From: Macrobrachium rosenbergii
Lineage: Eukaryota; Arthropoda; Malacostraca; Decapoda; Palaemonidae
Length of the DNA stretch: 64,000 nucleotides
NCBI RefSeq assembly: GCF_040412425.1
Contig: NC_089744.1
Coordinates: forward strand, 42,335,099-42,399,098
Direction: 5' to 3'
Numbering within the stretch: position 1 is the stretch's first letter; each line of letters starts with the position of its first letter. Below are positions 41,901 to 53,900 of the stretch, one piece after another. Made by a program: the position numbers and the translations under genes. The notes under the pieces were generated by a model that did not search any database, was not told where the DNA came from, and worked only from the letters and a program-made list of their open reading frames with translations.

Positions 41901-44900
41901 GGATTCTCCCTCCGGGATGTGTTCCCATGATAGTTTTAACTTATTTATCACTTTATTGTGTCGTGCTGGTGCTGTACATGTTTTGTTGCCTTGAATTTCA
42001 TGTGGGGTAGCGTCAACTTGTTTGTCTGGTCGCTACTCTAGGCTAGGCTATGCGCCTTGCACAAGCACAATATTCCTGGGTTATGTATATTTTGTGATGG
42101 TGTTTTATTGGTATTTTGTTGTGTGGGGCCCTACCCTTGCCTTTCATGTCCAGTTAGGCTCGTATTTTGCTTCCTTGGCCCCCCGCTCTCCTCGTAGGTT
42201 AGGCGTGGGGTGGAACCTCAGGTTGAGGGAGTTTTTGTTGCTGTTTCTTCCATGGGCCGTTGTTTGGGTGGTAGAGTGAGACCCCATAGTCCTCCCCCTT
42301 CTCCACGGAGGGGTAGAGTTTCGTTGGGTGTGTCTCCTCTAGGCTGTTATGGCTTTCTCCCCCCTTTCTTCTTTCGGCCCTGGTTGGATTTCAGCACGGA
42401 AATTTCTCTCCCTGTTATTTCCTCCCCCACCCTTCCCTTGTCCCTCCCCGTTAGCCTAGGCTATGCCTAGGCACGGGCGCTGACCTAGGCTATGACTAGG
42501 CAGGAGTCGGCGTGTTGAGGCCTTGGTCGCTATCCCTTTCTCCTCACATTTGGGGTAGGCTTGTCCTGCCATGGCTAGTATTAATTTACTTGGCGTGGCG
42601 CGTGATTGCAGTTGAGCGGGTGAAGCATTTTCCCTTGTCTCCTGTTTTCGCTTGACTTAGCCTACTCCTCATCCCTGCCCCACCAACCCTCCCTCCCCCT
42701 CCCCATCTCAGGCCAGCTCTTGCCTATTCTCGTGCGGGTGACGCTAGATGGCGTTTTCTCCGAGTTGGGGCTTTCCTGGTGGAGGATTCGTTCCCTCCCA
42801 GAGCAAGTCCCGGTAGCGCTGCGCTTGTCTTGATGTTTAGTTAACCTGCCCTCCTAGGATCGAGCGAGTTTGAACATTCTTATTTTCGTTCTCGTCCTCT
42901 CTCCGTTTGAGTTTGCCTTAGTTGGGTTGATTGGCGCCTATTCCGGCTCTTATTATATATGGCCTTGCGATGTTGGTAGCCTCACCCTCCTATAGTTTCT
43001 CTAGCGGGGAGGTTCGGGCTCCGGGGGGAGGGGTATCTCCGGTCTCCGGAATGAATGTTCTTTACCTTGTTACCAGTTCCGTTACCATCACTTGTATTTT
43101 ATATATATATATCCACTGGCGGAGCGAGTTTCTCACTCCGCCACTACACATATGATTATTATATTTTTATATTTTATCATTTTGGGGGTCCGGTGTCCTG
43201 CCCTGGGGTTCCGCCGTCTTTATTGCTGGCATCCCTTGTGGTAGGGCCCTGTTGACTCAACTCTCTCGTTCCGCCGGAGTATTCCGGTGGCCGGGATGCA
43301 ACTTGCCTGCCGCTCTGTTTAATTTATGGTTTGGTGGACCCGTCCCTGATGAGGGGTTTTTCTTCCCGCCGGAGTCCTCCGGTAGTAGGTTGAAATACCC
43401 GGGCCTACCTACTTTAGGTTTCTTAGAGTGGTAGGTTCATGTACTTTTTACACTTACAGACTGTACGTTGTGAGGAGCCAGGGTGCACCGCTTCCCTCCA
43501 GCAACCCTACGGGCATGTGGTGTGCCGGACCCACGCTGGTTGTGCGGTCCGGCTGGACGACCTTATCGTTTGGCACCCTGATGGCTGTGAGGTCTGCTTC
43601 GCCTTATGTAGTAGCATCCAGGACGAGTCGGTAAGATATCACTTCTCGTTCCCCACGTCTCCTCAGTCTAATAAGTGCTCATATTGTATTCATTGCTTTA
43701 TATTACAGTAGGTTAGTCCTGATTGCCTGCTCTCTTTCAGGCAGACGAGTCCTCAAGAAAACATCCCTGGAATCTCTCCGCGCCTGGGTGGCTGGGTTCG
43801 GAAGGAATGTACCGTCGGGGAAGCCTTACGTCCTTGACGCGAACTTGCGTGACCTGCTTTACCCCAGCGCCCGGGTTGCTGCTGCCGTCCCAGCGGAGTT
43901 GACCACCCCTATCATTCAGCAGATCCGGGACGCGACCCAGCCACCCCAAGAGGACATCTTATACGCGGAAGTTTCGGAGGACGTCGCCGCCTTGGACTTG
44001 GACCTGGAACCAATGAACACGGAGCCGGACCAAGTGGTAGGTAGCGAGGAAGTGAGGTTGCGGGGCGGCGCCCTATTTGATTCCCCATCATCCTCTGCAT
44101 CTTCCTTTACAGGGTTTGGTAAGTCTTCCATCTTGGGTGACAGGGCTCCATCAGCTGTCCCCAAGTTGAAGCTGAAGACTTCATGGAAGGCGAAGGGCTT
44201 CAAGTCCTCGTCTTCCAGGAAAGCATCTCCTTTCCCCGTCGAAGGCTAAGGTTTCCGCACCCTGTAGCCTCCGGGAGCAAACCAGGAACCTCGGGCAAAG
44301 GCTCGAGTAAGAGGGCACCAAAACCAAGCCCTCCTCGCCAGCCTGCCTTTGACCCTGAGGCGTTTGCCAACTCTCTTCTTGAGAGGTTCTCGGCGGTGGT
44401 CGAGTCGAAGCTCTCAAAATCTCGGAGAAGCTCCATAGCCACGATACCATACTGGCGGGTATGGCTTGCTCGGTGAGCCGACCCACAGTATGAGATTCCG
44501 GACATGGCTGATCTCCCTCCCTTCGATGTCGGGAACCCTTGGCGTTTTGCTCTTCGTGCCATTCAGCACGAAGACACTCTGACTGTCGAGAGTCTTGGCA
44601 CGAGGCGTTTGGAGGAGTTGGAGTTTTTCCTCGATCTCCTGCCCCCTTACCCAGGCCGTTAGGCTGACGGAGGAAGCCTGGTGCACGCTCAGACAAGGTC
44701 CCTAGAGAGACAGTCATCTTTCCGAGGACCAGGCTCAGTCTACTCTCCCTGCGCACTCTTACGGAGTGGCAGGCAGAGAATACTAAGCTAACTCCTTTCA
44801 AGGGCAACTACACTATGTTTTCCCTAGGTGATAAGTTGCCCACTCCCTGCATTAACAAAGTTGCTCTGGCTACGGCTCGGTCTTGCTTTGAAGGTAATCC

Positions 44901-47900
44901 TTTGCCCCAATTAAGGGAGACAGACTCCACATCCCTGGTATTCCCAGGAGGTGAGGAGTTTTGGAAAGACGCCCCGTCCACCTTTACTGTGGGTAAGTTG
45001 GACGCTCACTGCGCGTCTTCGCAATTCAGCGAACAGCTTCCTAAGCTCCCGGAAGCTTTGCTAAAGGCAGAGTTTGAGGCTCAAACTAGATTAGGCCGGT
45101 CCTTGAACACCCTCTGCCTCACAGAAGCAACTGCCGTCTCCTGCGCAGAAGAGCCCTTCTTCCAGGTTCTGGCTAAATCCCTGTTAGCAGGGTTTCAGTC
45201 AGACCTGTATGATTTTATGGTGGCGAAATTAGAATGCAGGAAGTTCATCTTTGCTGAGGCCACCATACGTCATGAGCCTAACAAGCTCATGAAGAGCTTT
45301 ATCTGGGGCGCCAATCTCTTCCCGGATGATGACGTAGCCAGTGTGTTGAGCGAGGCTACTAGAGCCAACCAGAGTCTTCGCTCTCGTTGGGGTATCTCCA
45401 CTTACAAGCGGAAGACCCCAGAATCTGGCGGCTCCCAGACCAAGTCTGATAAATGCTTCAGGCGGCATAAGAGGCCTCACCATCAGACAGTCGTCCAAGC
45501 TGTCCCGGTCTCGGCGGTGGCCCAGCCCTCCACCTCCAAGGCTCATCCCCAACAGTACGTGCTGGTCCAACCAGCCCAATCCCTTGCTGCACCCTCGTAC
45601 GTCTCCTACCTATGAGGGCCGTGGGTTCTTTCACGGCCTTAATAGGAGCACAAGGGGGGGAAGAGGTCGGGCCCCTTACAGAGGCAAACCTGGCTCCGCC
45701 CCAAGAGGAAAACCTGGACGTGGTAGAGGAAGCAAACCCGCTTCCTCCCACTGAGACCAGTCAGGTAGGTGGTCGCCTTTACTGGTTCAGAGACCAGTGG
45801 TCCTTCAGTCCTTGGGCACACAGCATTGTGTCCAAGGTCTGGGTTGGAGCTGGACCAAGGATCCCCCTCCCCTGATCAGGTTTTACCAGCCCCCCTCCAG
45901 AGTCCTATGGGACTACGTGGAGGAACTGCTCAACAAGCGAGCAATAAAGAAAGTAAGGCACCTCAAATTTCAAGGCAGGTTGTTCACTGTCCCAAAGAAA
46001 GACTCCGGTCAGCAGAGTGATTCTGGATCTGTCGCGTCTAAATCTTTATATAAAATGCGACAAATTTCGCATGCTTATGGTAGCCCAGGTACGGACTCTA
46101 CTTCCGCGTGGAGCCATCACCACCTCTATCGATCTTTCAGACGCTTACTATCACGTCCCGGTTGCGCGGAACTTCTCTCCCTTCCTGGGTTTCAGACTCG
46201 GGAAACAAGCCTACTCCTTCAGGGTCATGCCTTTCGGTCTCAATATAGCCTCCAGGATATTTACAAAGCTGGCGGAAGCAGTAGTTCAGCAGCTCCGGTC
46301 CCGAGGGATCTCCCTAGCAGCGTACCTGGACGATTGGATAATCTGGGCTCCAACAGCCCACGAGTGCTGGAAGGCTACGGCCATAGTCATCAAGTTCCTG
46401 GAGTCGTTAGGCTTTCGGCTGAACAGAGAGAAGTCCCGCTTGACTCCGGAGTCCCGGTTCCAGTGGCTGGGCCTCCAGTGGGATCTGTCCTCGTACACGC
46501 TATCCCTCCCGCCGTCCAAGTGGAAGGAGATAGCTTCCCTTACCAGAAAATTTCTGAGGGACAAAGCAGCATCCCGCCAGTCCCAAGAGAGAATCCTCGG
46601 CTCCCTTCAATTTGCCTCAGTGGCGGACCTGCTCTTAAAAGTGAAATTAAAAGACATCAACAGAGTGTGGCGGAGTCGAGCCAATGTCAGGCTCAGAGAC
46701 AAGGTCTCTTCCATCCCACGAATTTTGAAGGCGAGACTGCGACCTTGGTCCACAGTCAGCGGCCTGTCCAAGTCAGTCCCGCTTCAGTTCCCTCCTCCGG
46801 CACTGGTGGTTCACATAGACGCCTCATTAAGAGGCTGGGAGGGTATTCGCCAAAACAAAAGTACAAGGAACATGGTCTACAATGTTTCAACAGTTCCATA
46901 TAAACACCTTGGAAGCTATGGCGGTATTTCTAACTTTAAAGAAAATCCGCCCCCAGCCGGATTCACATCAGGCTGGTGTTGGACAGCGCCGTGGTAGTTC
47001 ATTGCATCAACAGGGCGGCTCCAAATCAGGTTGCGTAAACCAGGTGATGGTAGCTATTTTCTCCTGGCGAATAAGCACGGCTGGCATCTGTCAGCCACCC
47101 ACCTAGCGGAGTGCGGAACGTGGTGGCAGATTCCTGTCCAGAACCACTCCGTTGGAGACGGAGTGGTCTCTGGACGGAGAGTCATTCAATTGGATTTGCC
47201 GCCGGGTTCCGGGACTCCAAGCGGATCTGTTCGCGACGGAGAGCAACTACAAGCTTCCCTGTTATGTGGCCCCGAACCTGGACCCTCAGGCTTATGCCAC
47301 GGACGCAATGACCATAGACTGGAACAATTGGGAGAAGATCTACTTATTTCCCCCAATAAACATGTTGTTGAAAGTACTGCACAAACTCAGGTCATTCAAA
47401 GGTCAACTGGCTCTGATAGCCCCCTATTGGCCGAAGAGCAACTGGTTCCCTCTACTTCAGGAACTCAAGTTGTGATGTCATCGGATTCCCAATCCCAGAT
47501 TGACCCAAGTAGTACAAACCAAGACTGTGTCAGCTTCTTAAAAATTCAGAATGCCCTAGTTTTATGGACTTTGTAAAGTTCGCTGCTCAAAAGGAGCAAA
47601 CATTGACCCGTTAACACTCTGTTTTAGAATCGGATAAGAGAGATTCTACTCTCAGGCAATATGATTCAGCAGTTAAGAAATTAGCATCCTTTTTGAAGGC
47701 ATCTGAAGCTCAAACTATGACTACTAACCTAGCGGTTACCTTCTTTAGATCATTGTTTGAAAAGGGCCTTGCCCAGGCCACTATTACCACAGCTAAGTCA
47801 GCCTTGAAGAAGGTATTTTTGTATGGTTTTAAAATTGACCTTACAGATTCTTACTTTTCATCTATCCCTAGAGCATGTGCTCGTCTGAGACCTGTAACAC

Positions 47901-50900
47901 GCCCACATTCTGTTACGTGGTTCCTCAATGATGTTCTTAAGTTGGCATCTGAGATTGACAACTCACAATGCTCTTATATGGATCTGTTAAGGAAAACCTT
48001 ATTTCTGATTAGCTTGGCTTCAGGTGCCAGAATTTCAGAGCTATCGGCTCTCTCTAGAGGTGATGATTTTGTTAATTTCCTCCCGTCCGGAGAAGTCCTC
48101 CTTTCCCCTGATCATAGATTTTTAGCTAAAAACGAAGACCCTCAAGACAGGTGGTCCCCTTGGAAGGTGGTGCCTCTTCCACAGGACCAGTCCTTATGCC
48201 CAGTCTATACCTTAAAGTCTTACCTATTAAGAACTCCACAGTGTAAGTCGGGTCCTCTTTTTATCAGAGAGAAAGGTGGAACTCTTTCGTTGAATGCTAT
48301 AAGACAGCAAATTCTGTATTTTATTAAACAAGCCAACCCGGATTCAGTCCCTAAGGTTCATGATATCCGTGCGGTAGCTACTTCCACTAATTATTTTCAT
48401 AATATGGATTTTGCTGAACTTACCAAATATACGGGATGGAAATCACCTCTAGTGTTTAAACGCCATTATTTAAAATCACTCGAAGCCCTGAAATTTTCAG
48501 CAGTGGCTGTGGGGAGTGCCATTCCCCCACCTTAATTATCCTTTATCCTTCTCCCTTCCCCCCCGCCCGCCTGCCTCATTTATTTCTCTGCCTGCCCTTC
48601 TGGATCGATCATGCCTCACTGCCTTGCTCCTCATAATTGATGTTATTATTGCCCTTAAAATTATCTTTCTTGGTGATTGTATATTGACATGCTGTGATTT
48701 TGGATTGTCTTAGGGGTGCTGGACTGTTTTTATTTTGCTCCATGTACCCCATAAATTTCTCATGTTGTAAATGTCTCTCTCTATTCTTAGGTATAAGTTT
48801 ATATTTACTCGCTTGTAATTTTGTATTATTGGATGTATTTTGCCCCAACTATATTTACATTGTGTGCCTGTTTTTGTATTTTACTCTTAAGGTTGTATTA
48901 ATGTACTTACCTTTTACTATTCATATTTTCATGTGGAGAGATATTCTAATTAAATCTATTTTCATAGCCTGTGTTTTTTGTTCAGATCACCTTAAATTTT
49001 TTTCTGTAGTTTGCAGTCTTGGCATGATTCTCTGTTACTATTTCACCGGCTGACACGGGGCTGGACTCAGAAAAGGGATTTTGACAAAGGAAAAATCTAT
49101 TTCTGAGGAGGCCCGTGTCACCCGGTGACCCCCCCAGAAGTTGGTTTCGCCCCTACTTGCACATGCCAAGCCTGGGGTGGTGCTAGTCTGGAATGAGTGT
49201 AGATGGCGCTGGAGTCGCCGGCCTGGCGGGCGGATGAGCGTGGGGGCTGGAACGGCTCACTGCTCTTTCCGAGGGGTTTTGACATGGGGATGTCTTTCGA
49301 GTGTGGCTCTGTGGTTGTGATCCTTTCACTCACCCTTGGTTATATCGACGTCTCCATTATGGAAGACGCTCGATCTGGGGGTAGTAACCCCAGCATTCCT
49401 GAAAGCTCTTTTTTCTCTGGTATATATAGCAATTTTATACCTAGAAATTCGTGTTAGTATGGAATTTCACCGGGTGACACGGGCCTCCCTCAGAAATAGA
49501 TTTTTCCTTTGTCAAAATCCCTTTTATTCATGAAAATTATATGAAAATACAGTAATTAGTGAATATTTCTCAGTGAAAAATACCGCAAATGGGCAAATTT
49601 TCCACGAATAATGGCTAGATATGCTCCACAGAGAAACCCGCGAATGTGTGAGTCCGCGAATCATGAGAACAAATACGGGATTTACTATATTACCCTTTGA
49701 AATCAATGTTGCCAATTTCTAACCAACTTTTCTAATTACCTCCCTTGTCCTGAAGTCTACAAATAGTAGTTAGAATATACAATTAAAAAATTTGACTGCT
49801 AGCAAAAATTTCGAGTCTCCGAACAAAATGTCTTGAATGAGAATGTGAACTCTCAGTGATATACTATACAGTGATTGCAATCAACTCTATTGAATATCAT
49901 AAAGCATGGAGCTTTGAATAAAGTAATTCACAGCTGGTCTAAAATTTGTATCCTCCCCAACCATTCTATAAAATCTGAAAAACTGCATCAATCTTCTGTT
50001 GCCTGTTTCAAAACGAAACAAGTGGTAGCAACTTCTCACCCTAAAATATGTCAAAAGTTCTGCTTTGTGCAAATGTATGGTGATGAAACATTAAAAAGTT
50101 GCAGAAAAGATCAATACAATAACATTGTAATCAACATGGTTTCAAAACTTATACTTTTATATGCTTTCCTGACATTCATTCCTGTCAATCTTATAAATTT
50201 ATTTATTACAGCTAAAACAGTAACAAAATTTGTACTGCAAAAATCCCATATTTTATGCAATTAGACATCAGTAATAATAAAAAATGAGGCCTCTGACAGA
50301 GTAGTAGTACATCCAAAATTCAAAGGGGTTAAAATTAAGCTAGTGGAGTTACTTCAACATAACACTAGGTCTAGAAAGAGGACAACTGGGAACATTAGGA
50401 TGATGATCTAGTGCTAACAGCAGAATCAGAGCATGATGTGGTAAAAAAATTTTAAAAGGTAGAGGAATGGAAATGAGAGGAATAAACATCAACATGAGAT
50501 AAATAAAGCTTATGGTAACTGGGAAGGAAGCTAAAGAAAAAGCAGAACTGGTAAAGTGGCCATGAGGTGGCTATGGAAAAGGCGTCAGGATAAACTATGC
50601 ACAAAAGATGTCGCCTATTTGGGCCTCCTTAGGCCTACCCAGGGTACCCTTTCTGAATGGCCTGTTGTTGCATTTCATCTCTTCACACTTACCAGTGTCA
50701 GCTCCCCTGGAAGTCCCCCACCTCCCGGCCTCCTCTTCTTTGGTTCTCGCGTGATACCACCTAGCAGGATGTCTTCGATACTAACTACGCATCCACCTGG
50801 GTAGCCTTTACCTGCAGCAATTCCATCGGGCCTGGGTCAGACTCCTACTCCTGAGATGTCATTCCCTGCATTGTCTCTCCCCCTGAAGACAGCATCCGTG

Positions 50901-53900
50901 ACGTCATTTCCCCTGACAGACTGTGGTGGACAGACTGGACTCTGTTTTTCGAGAGAGGTATGGAGTCTATCTGTCAACAAAAGGTGTAGGCTTCCATCTT
51001 CTTCTTCTTTGTCCCCTTCGTCGTCATCGTCATCTTCGTCTACCCCTACTCGTGCTCAAGTTAGATGGTGGAGGATTGAAGACTTTGTTGCTTTGCCATC
51101 GGAGTAGCCAAGGGTTGTTTCGTCAGCTTCTTCCCATGGACGTGTCTCCAATTTGCACTTCTTCCCACGGACGTGTCTCCAATTCACGTATGAGGATGCA
51201 GTCACGTCCGTGTTCCTGTGGATGGTGTTCATCGCTTTGCAACTCATCAGAGGTCAGCTTCAGTCATTCATTGTTCTCCTCGTTCCAAGCAAGTTCGGCG
51301 GAAAGATGATAAGGCTCCGATTAAGAAGTCGAAAAGTGGTGGACCCCCCCTGTTAGAAGTCCAGTTGTTCCGAGGCCTTCAAGACATTCTTCGAGGATTA
51401 AGATTTCCTCCCCTGATCATATCATCTGCGGACGTGTTCTTAGCCACGTCCGTGATGATGGGAACGGACATTTAGCTTACCACTGACGTGCCTCTAGGAT
51501 CAGCCGTGGATCTGAGAGTGACCATGGATCTCTGGTCCCAAGAGGCTGAAATGTTCTGTCTCATTCACCTAGAAGGACCCATGTACGTCGTTCATCTTCC
51601 CAAGTCCATGGACATGACTCGTCAAGACCTAGGTTTAGTACTTCGCTTTCTCGTTCCCTGAAAGTAATCATGTACACAGTTCGTCTTCACGCGTGCATGA
51701 CTCTTCTGGGCCAAGAGCTGATGCATGGCCACGTTCCTATGTGCATGGATGTGACTCCTCATTGGCAAGGGACAGCCTACGTCCGTCAAGTGATGGGGAT
51801 CCCTCTCTTCCGTCTACCTCAGGGCATCAGCCTTCTTTGCATGAAGCAGAGGATGGGGAGAGTCAAAAGTTTCTTGCTTCCTATCAGGAGCTTATTGATC
51901 TCATTTGTGAGTTCAACAATCTCTCGGAGAGGTCTGAGGTTCCTTCTTCAATGACTCCTATGGGCATAGAAGCTTTACTTGGACCAAAGAAGGATGTATG
52001 AACTTTTTTTGAGTTACCTTGTTCCGGGCATGCTACTTCAATCTTAAAGCATGTGAATTCTTTGGTTTTGGGACGGAGTAATTCTCTGCATTCCAACAGA
52101 TCTTTCAAGCTTCTTCCCCCTCCTCTGACTCGTCATAAGAAGTACTATTCAACAAGTCACGTACCTCTGTTGAGTAGATAGCTCAACTCTGATGTCATTT
52201 GCTTGAAGCCTGGGTTAACAATAGACCAGTTTAGGGCTGACCGTCCTTCTTTAACCTTTCAGGAAGCATCTACCTTAGAGTCGACTGCCTCTTCTGCCTT
52301 TCAGGCTGTCTTGTAGCTAGATTTATGGTCTTCAGCGGTAGCTAGGATTTCTTCATCCCATTCTGCGAGAGTTTCGTTCGAAAGTCCATCTTTCCTCAGG
52401 TTACTGTACTACAATCTGGTGTCAAGGCCATATCATACCTAGGCCAACTGAATGCTAATTTATGGGCTAACTTCCTACTAATCAGAAGGGATGCAGCCCT
52501 CTCTAAAGTAGCTAAATCAGTTGATGCGGACTCTTTGCTATCCTTGCGGAATGGATATCTCCTAGGATCCCAGTTTCTCCTGCCTATGGAACAGCTGGAA
52601 GCTGCAACTGTCAGATGTCTGGCCAACATTAATGATCGCCTTGTCCAACAGGCAGTCTCCTCCCAGGAAGTCTTTAAGACCTGCGGCTTCAACCAAGGTT
52701 TCCCAGCTGACTCCAGCACCAAGGAAGCAGCCTCAGCAACGTCGCTTTCAATCTCGCCCTTTGAACCAGGGAGGGGGAGTAGGGGCAAAGACAGGGGAGG
52801 ATGTCAATAGACTGGGCACCACTCTCCATCCATTGCCATCAGTGGGAGGATGCCTGGCAAGCCACTGGGCTATGTGGCAGATGCACGGAGCAGAACCCTG
52901 GGTAGCAGATACCCTTTGGGTAGGGTATCTACTTCCTTTCGACTCCCTCCTCCTCTCTCCGATCGACCTCTCCTACACCTGACTTATAACCAAGGCTCTC
53001 TGAAGCACTTAGCACTCCAAGAGAAAGTGAGGAAGATAATGGACAAAGGGGCAGTGGAAAAGGTAGTTCGTTCTTCTCCGGGGTTCTACAGTCGAGTTTT
53101 CCTGGTACCAAAAGGCACTGGCGATTGGAGGCCAGTGATGGATCTCTCAACTCTCAACCTTTACATCAGGAAGACGAAGTTCAGAATGGAGACACCCCGG
53201 ACAGTCTTAGCAGCCGTAAGGGACAACAACTTCATGTTGACTGTAGACTTGAAGGACGCCTACTTTCAGATTCCAATCCACCCTTTGTCCAGGAAGTTCC
53301 ACTGCTTCAGTCTTGGGGAGCAAGTGTTCCAGTTCAAGGTCATTTGCTTCAGACTGACAACAGCTCCACAAGTGTTCACAAGAGTCTTTACTCTAGTGTT
53401 GACATGGTCTCATGCTCAGGGGATTTGCCTGTTGAGATATCTCGATGATGCTTGGTTGGTCTTAGAAAGTTCCCGGGAAAGGCTGATTCAGGACAGGGAC
53501 CCTCTTCTCCAGTTTTGTTACAACCTAGGTATCGTGATAGATCTGGAAAAGTCCAATCTTCTTCCCAGCCAGAGGATTCTGTACCTGGGAATGGTGACAG
53601 ACACAACCTTGTTGAGAGTTTTCCCATTGGACCAGAGGATAGGGAGGTTCAGGGCAGTAGCTTGCTCCTACCAGCTCACCATTGGCAAGTAATTCTGGGC
53701 CTCTTGACTTCTCTAGAGAAGCTGGTCTCTCATGGGCATCATCATATTTGGTCCCTGCAGTGAAGACTGAAGGAGTTTTGGTCCTCAGCAGGAAATTCCC
53801 CTCAGCTCCAGGTCCCTCTGTTGGTGGTTGGACAATCAGAACCTGATGGTGGGAGTTCCTCTTCATTCGCCACCTCTGGATCTTCTGTTCTCGGTTGGGG

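Larger units (their letters stand above)
41182..49525 (+). mobile_element. Full-length DIRS-like retrotransposon B
   Basis: 8.34 kb, same family as A but a distinct subfamily by ITR sequence, in plus orientation. ITRs lie at 41195-41490 and 49190-49480. Then come a 1.9-kb 5' region, gag in two exons, RT/RNase H, a tyrosine recombinase, and an internal complementary region just before the 3' ITR. The recombinase frame is intact; gag and RT/RNase H have several frameshifts. The host site can be read directly because the interrupted MITE is known on both sides: gtgca-TTT-attcatg, with only the TTT core shared. It sits in intron 2 of the SIKE/FGFR1OP2-like gene, opposite to its transcription. Confidence 0.9.

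Noticed and set aside
45797..46903. 368-codon plus-strand frame over the RT of element B
   Set aside because: Only its first 75 codons belong to pol. After the frameshift near 46010 the real RT is in another frame.
13338..49128. Clusters of short inverted repeats around cacccggtga taken as possible CRISPR or integron sites
   Set aside because: They are the DIRS termini and internal complementary regions; there is no regular spacer array and the genome is eukaryotic.
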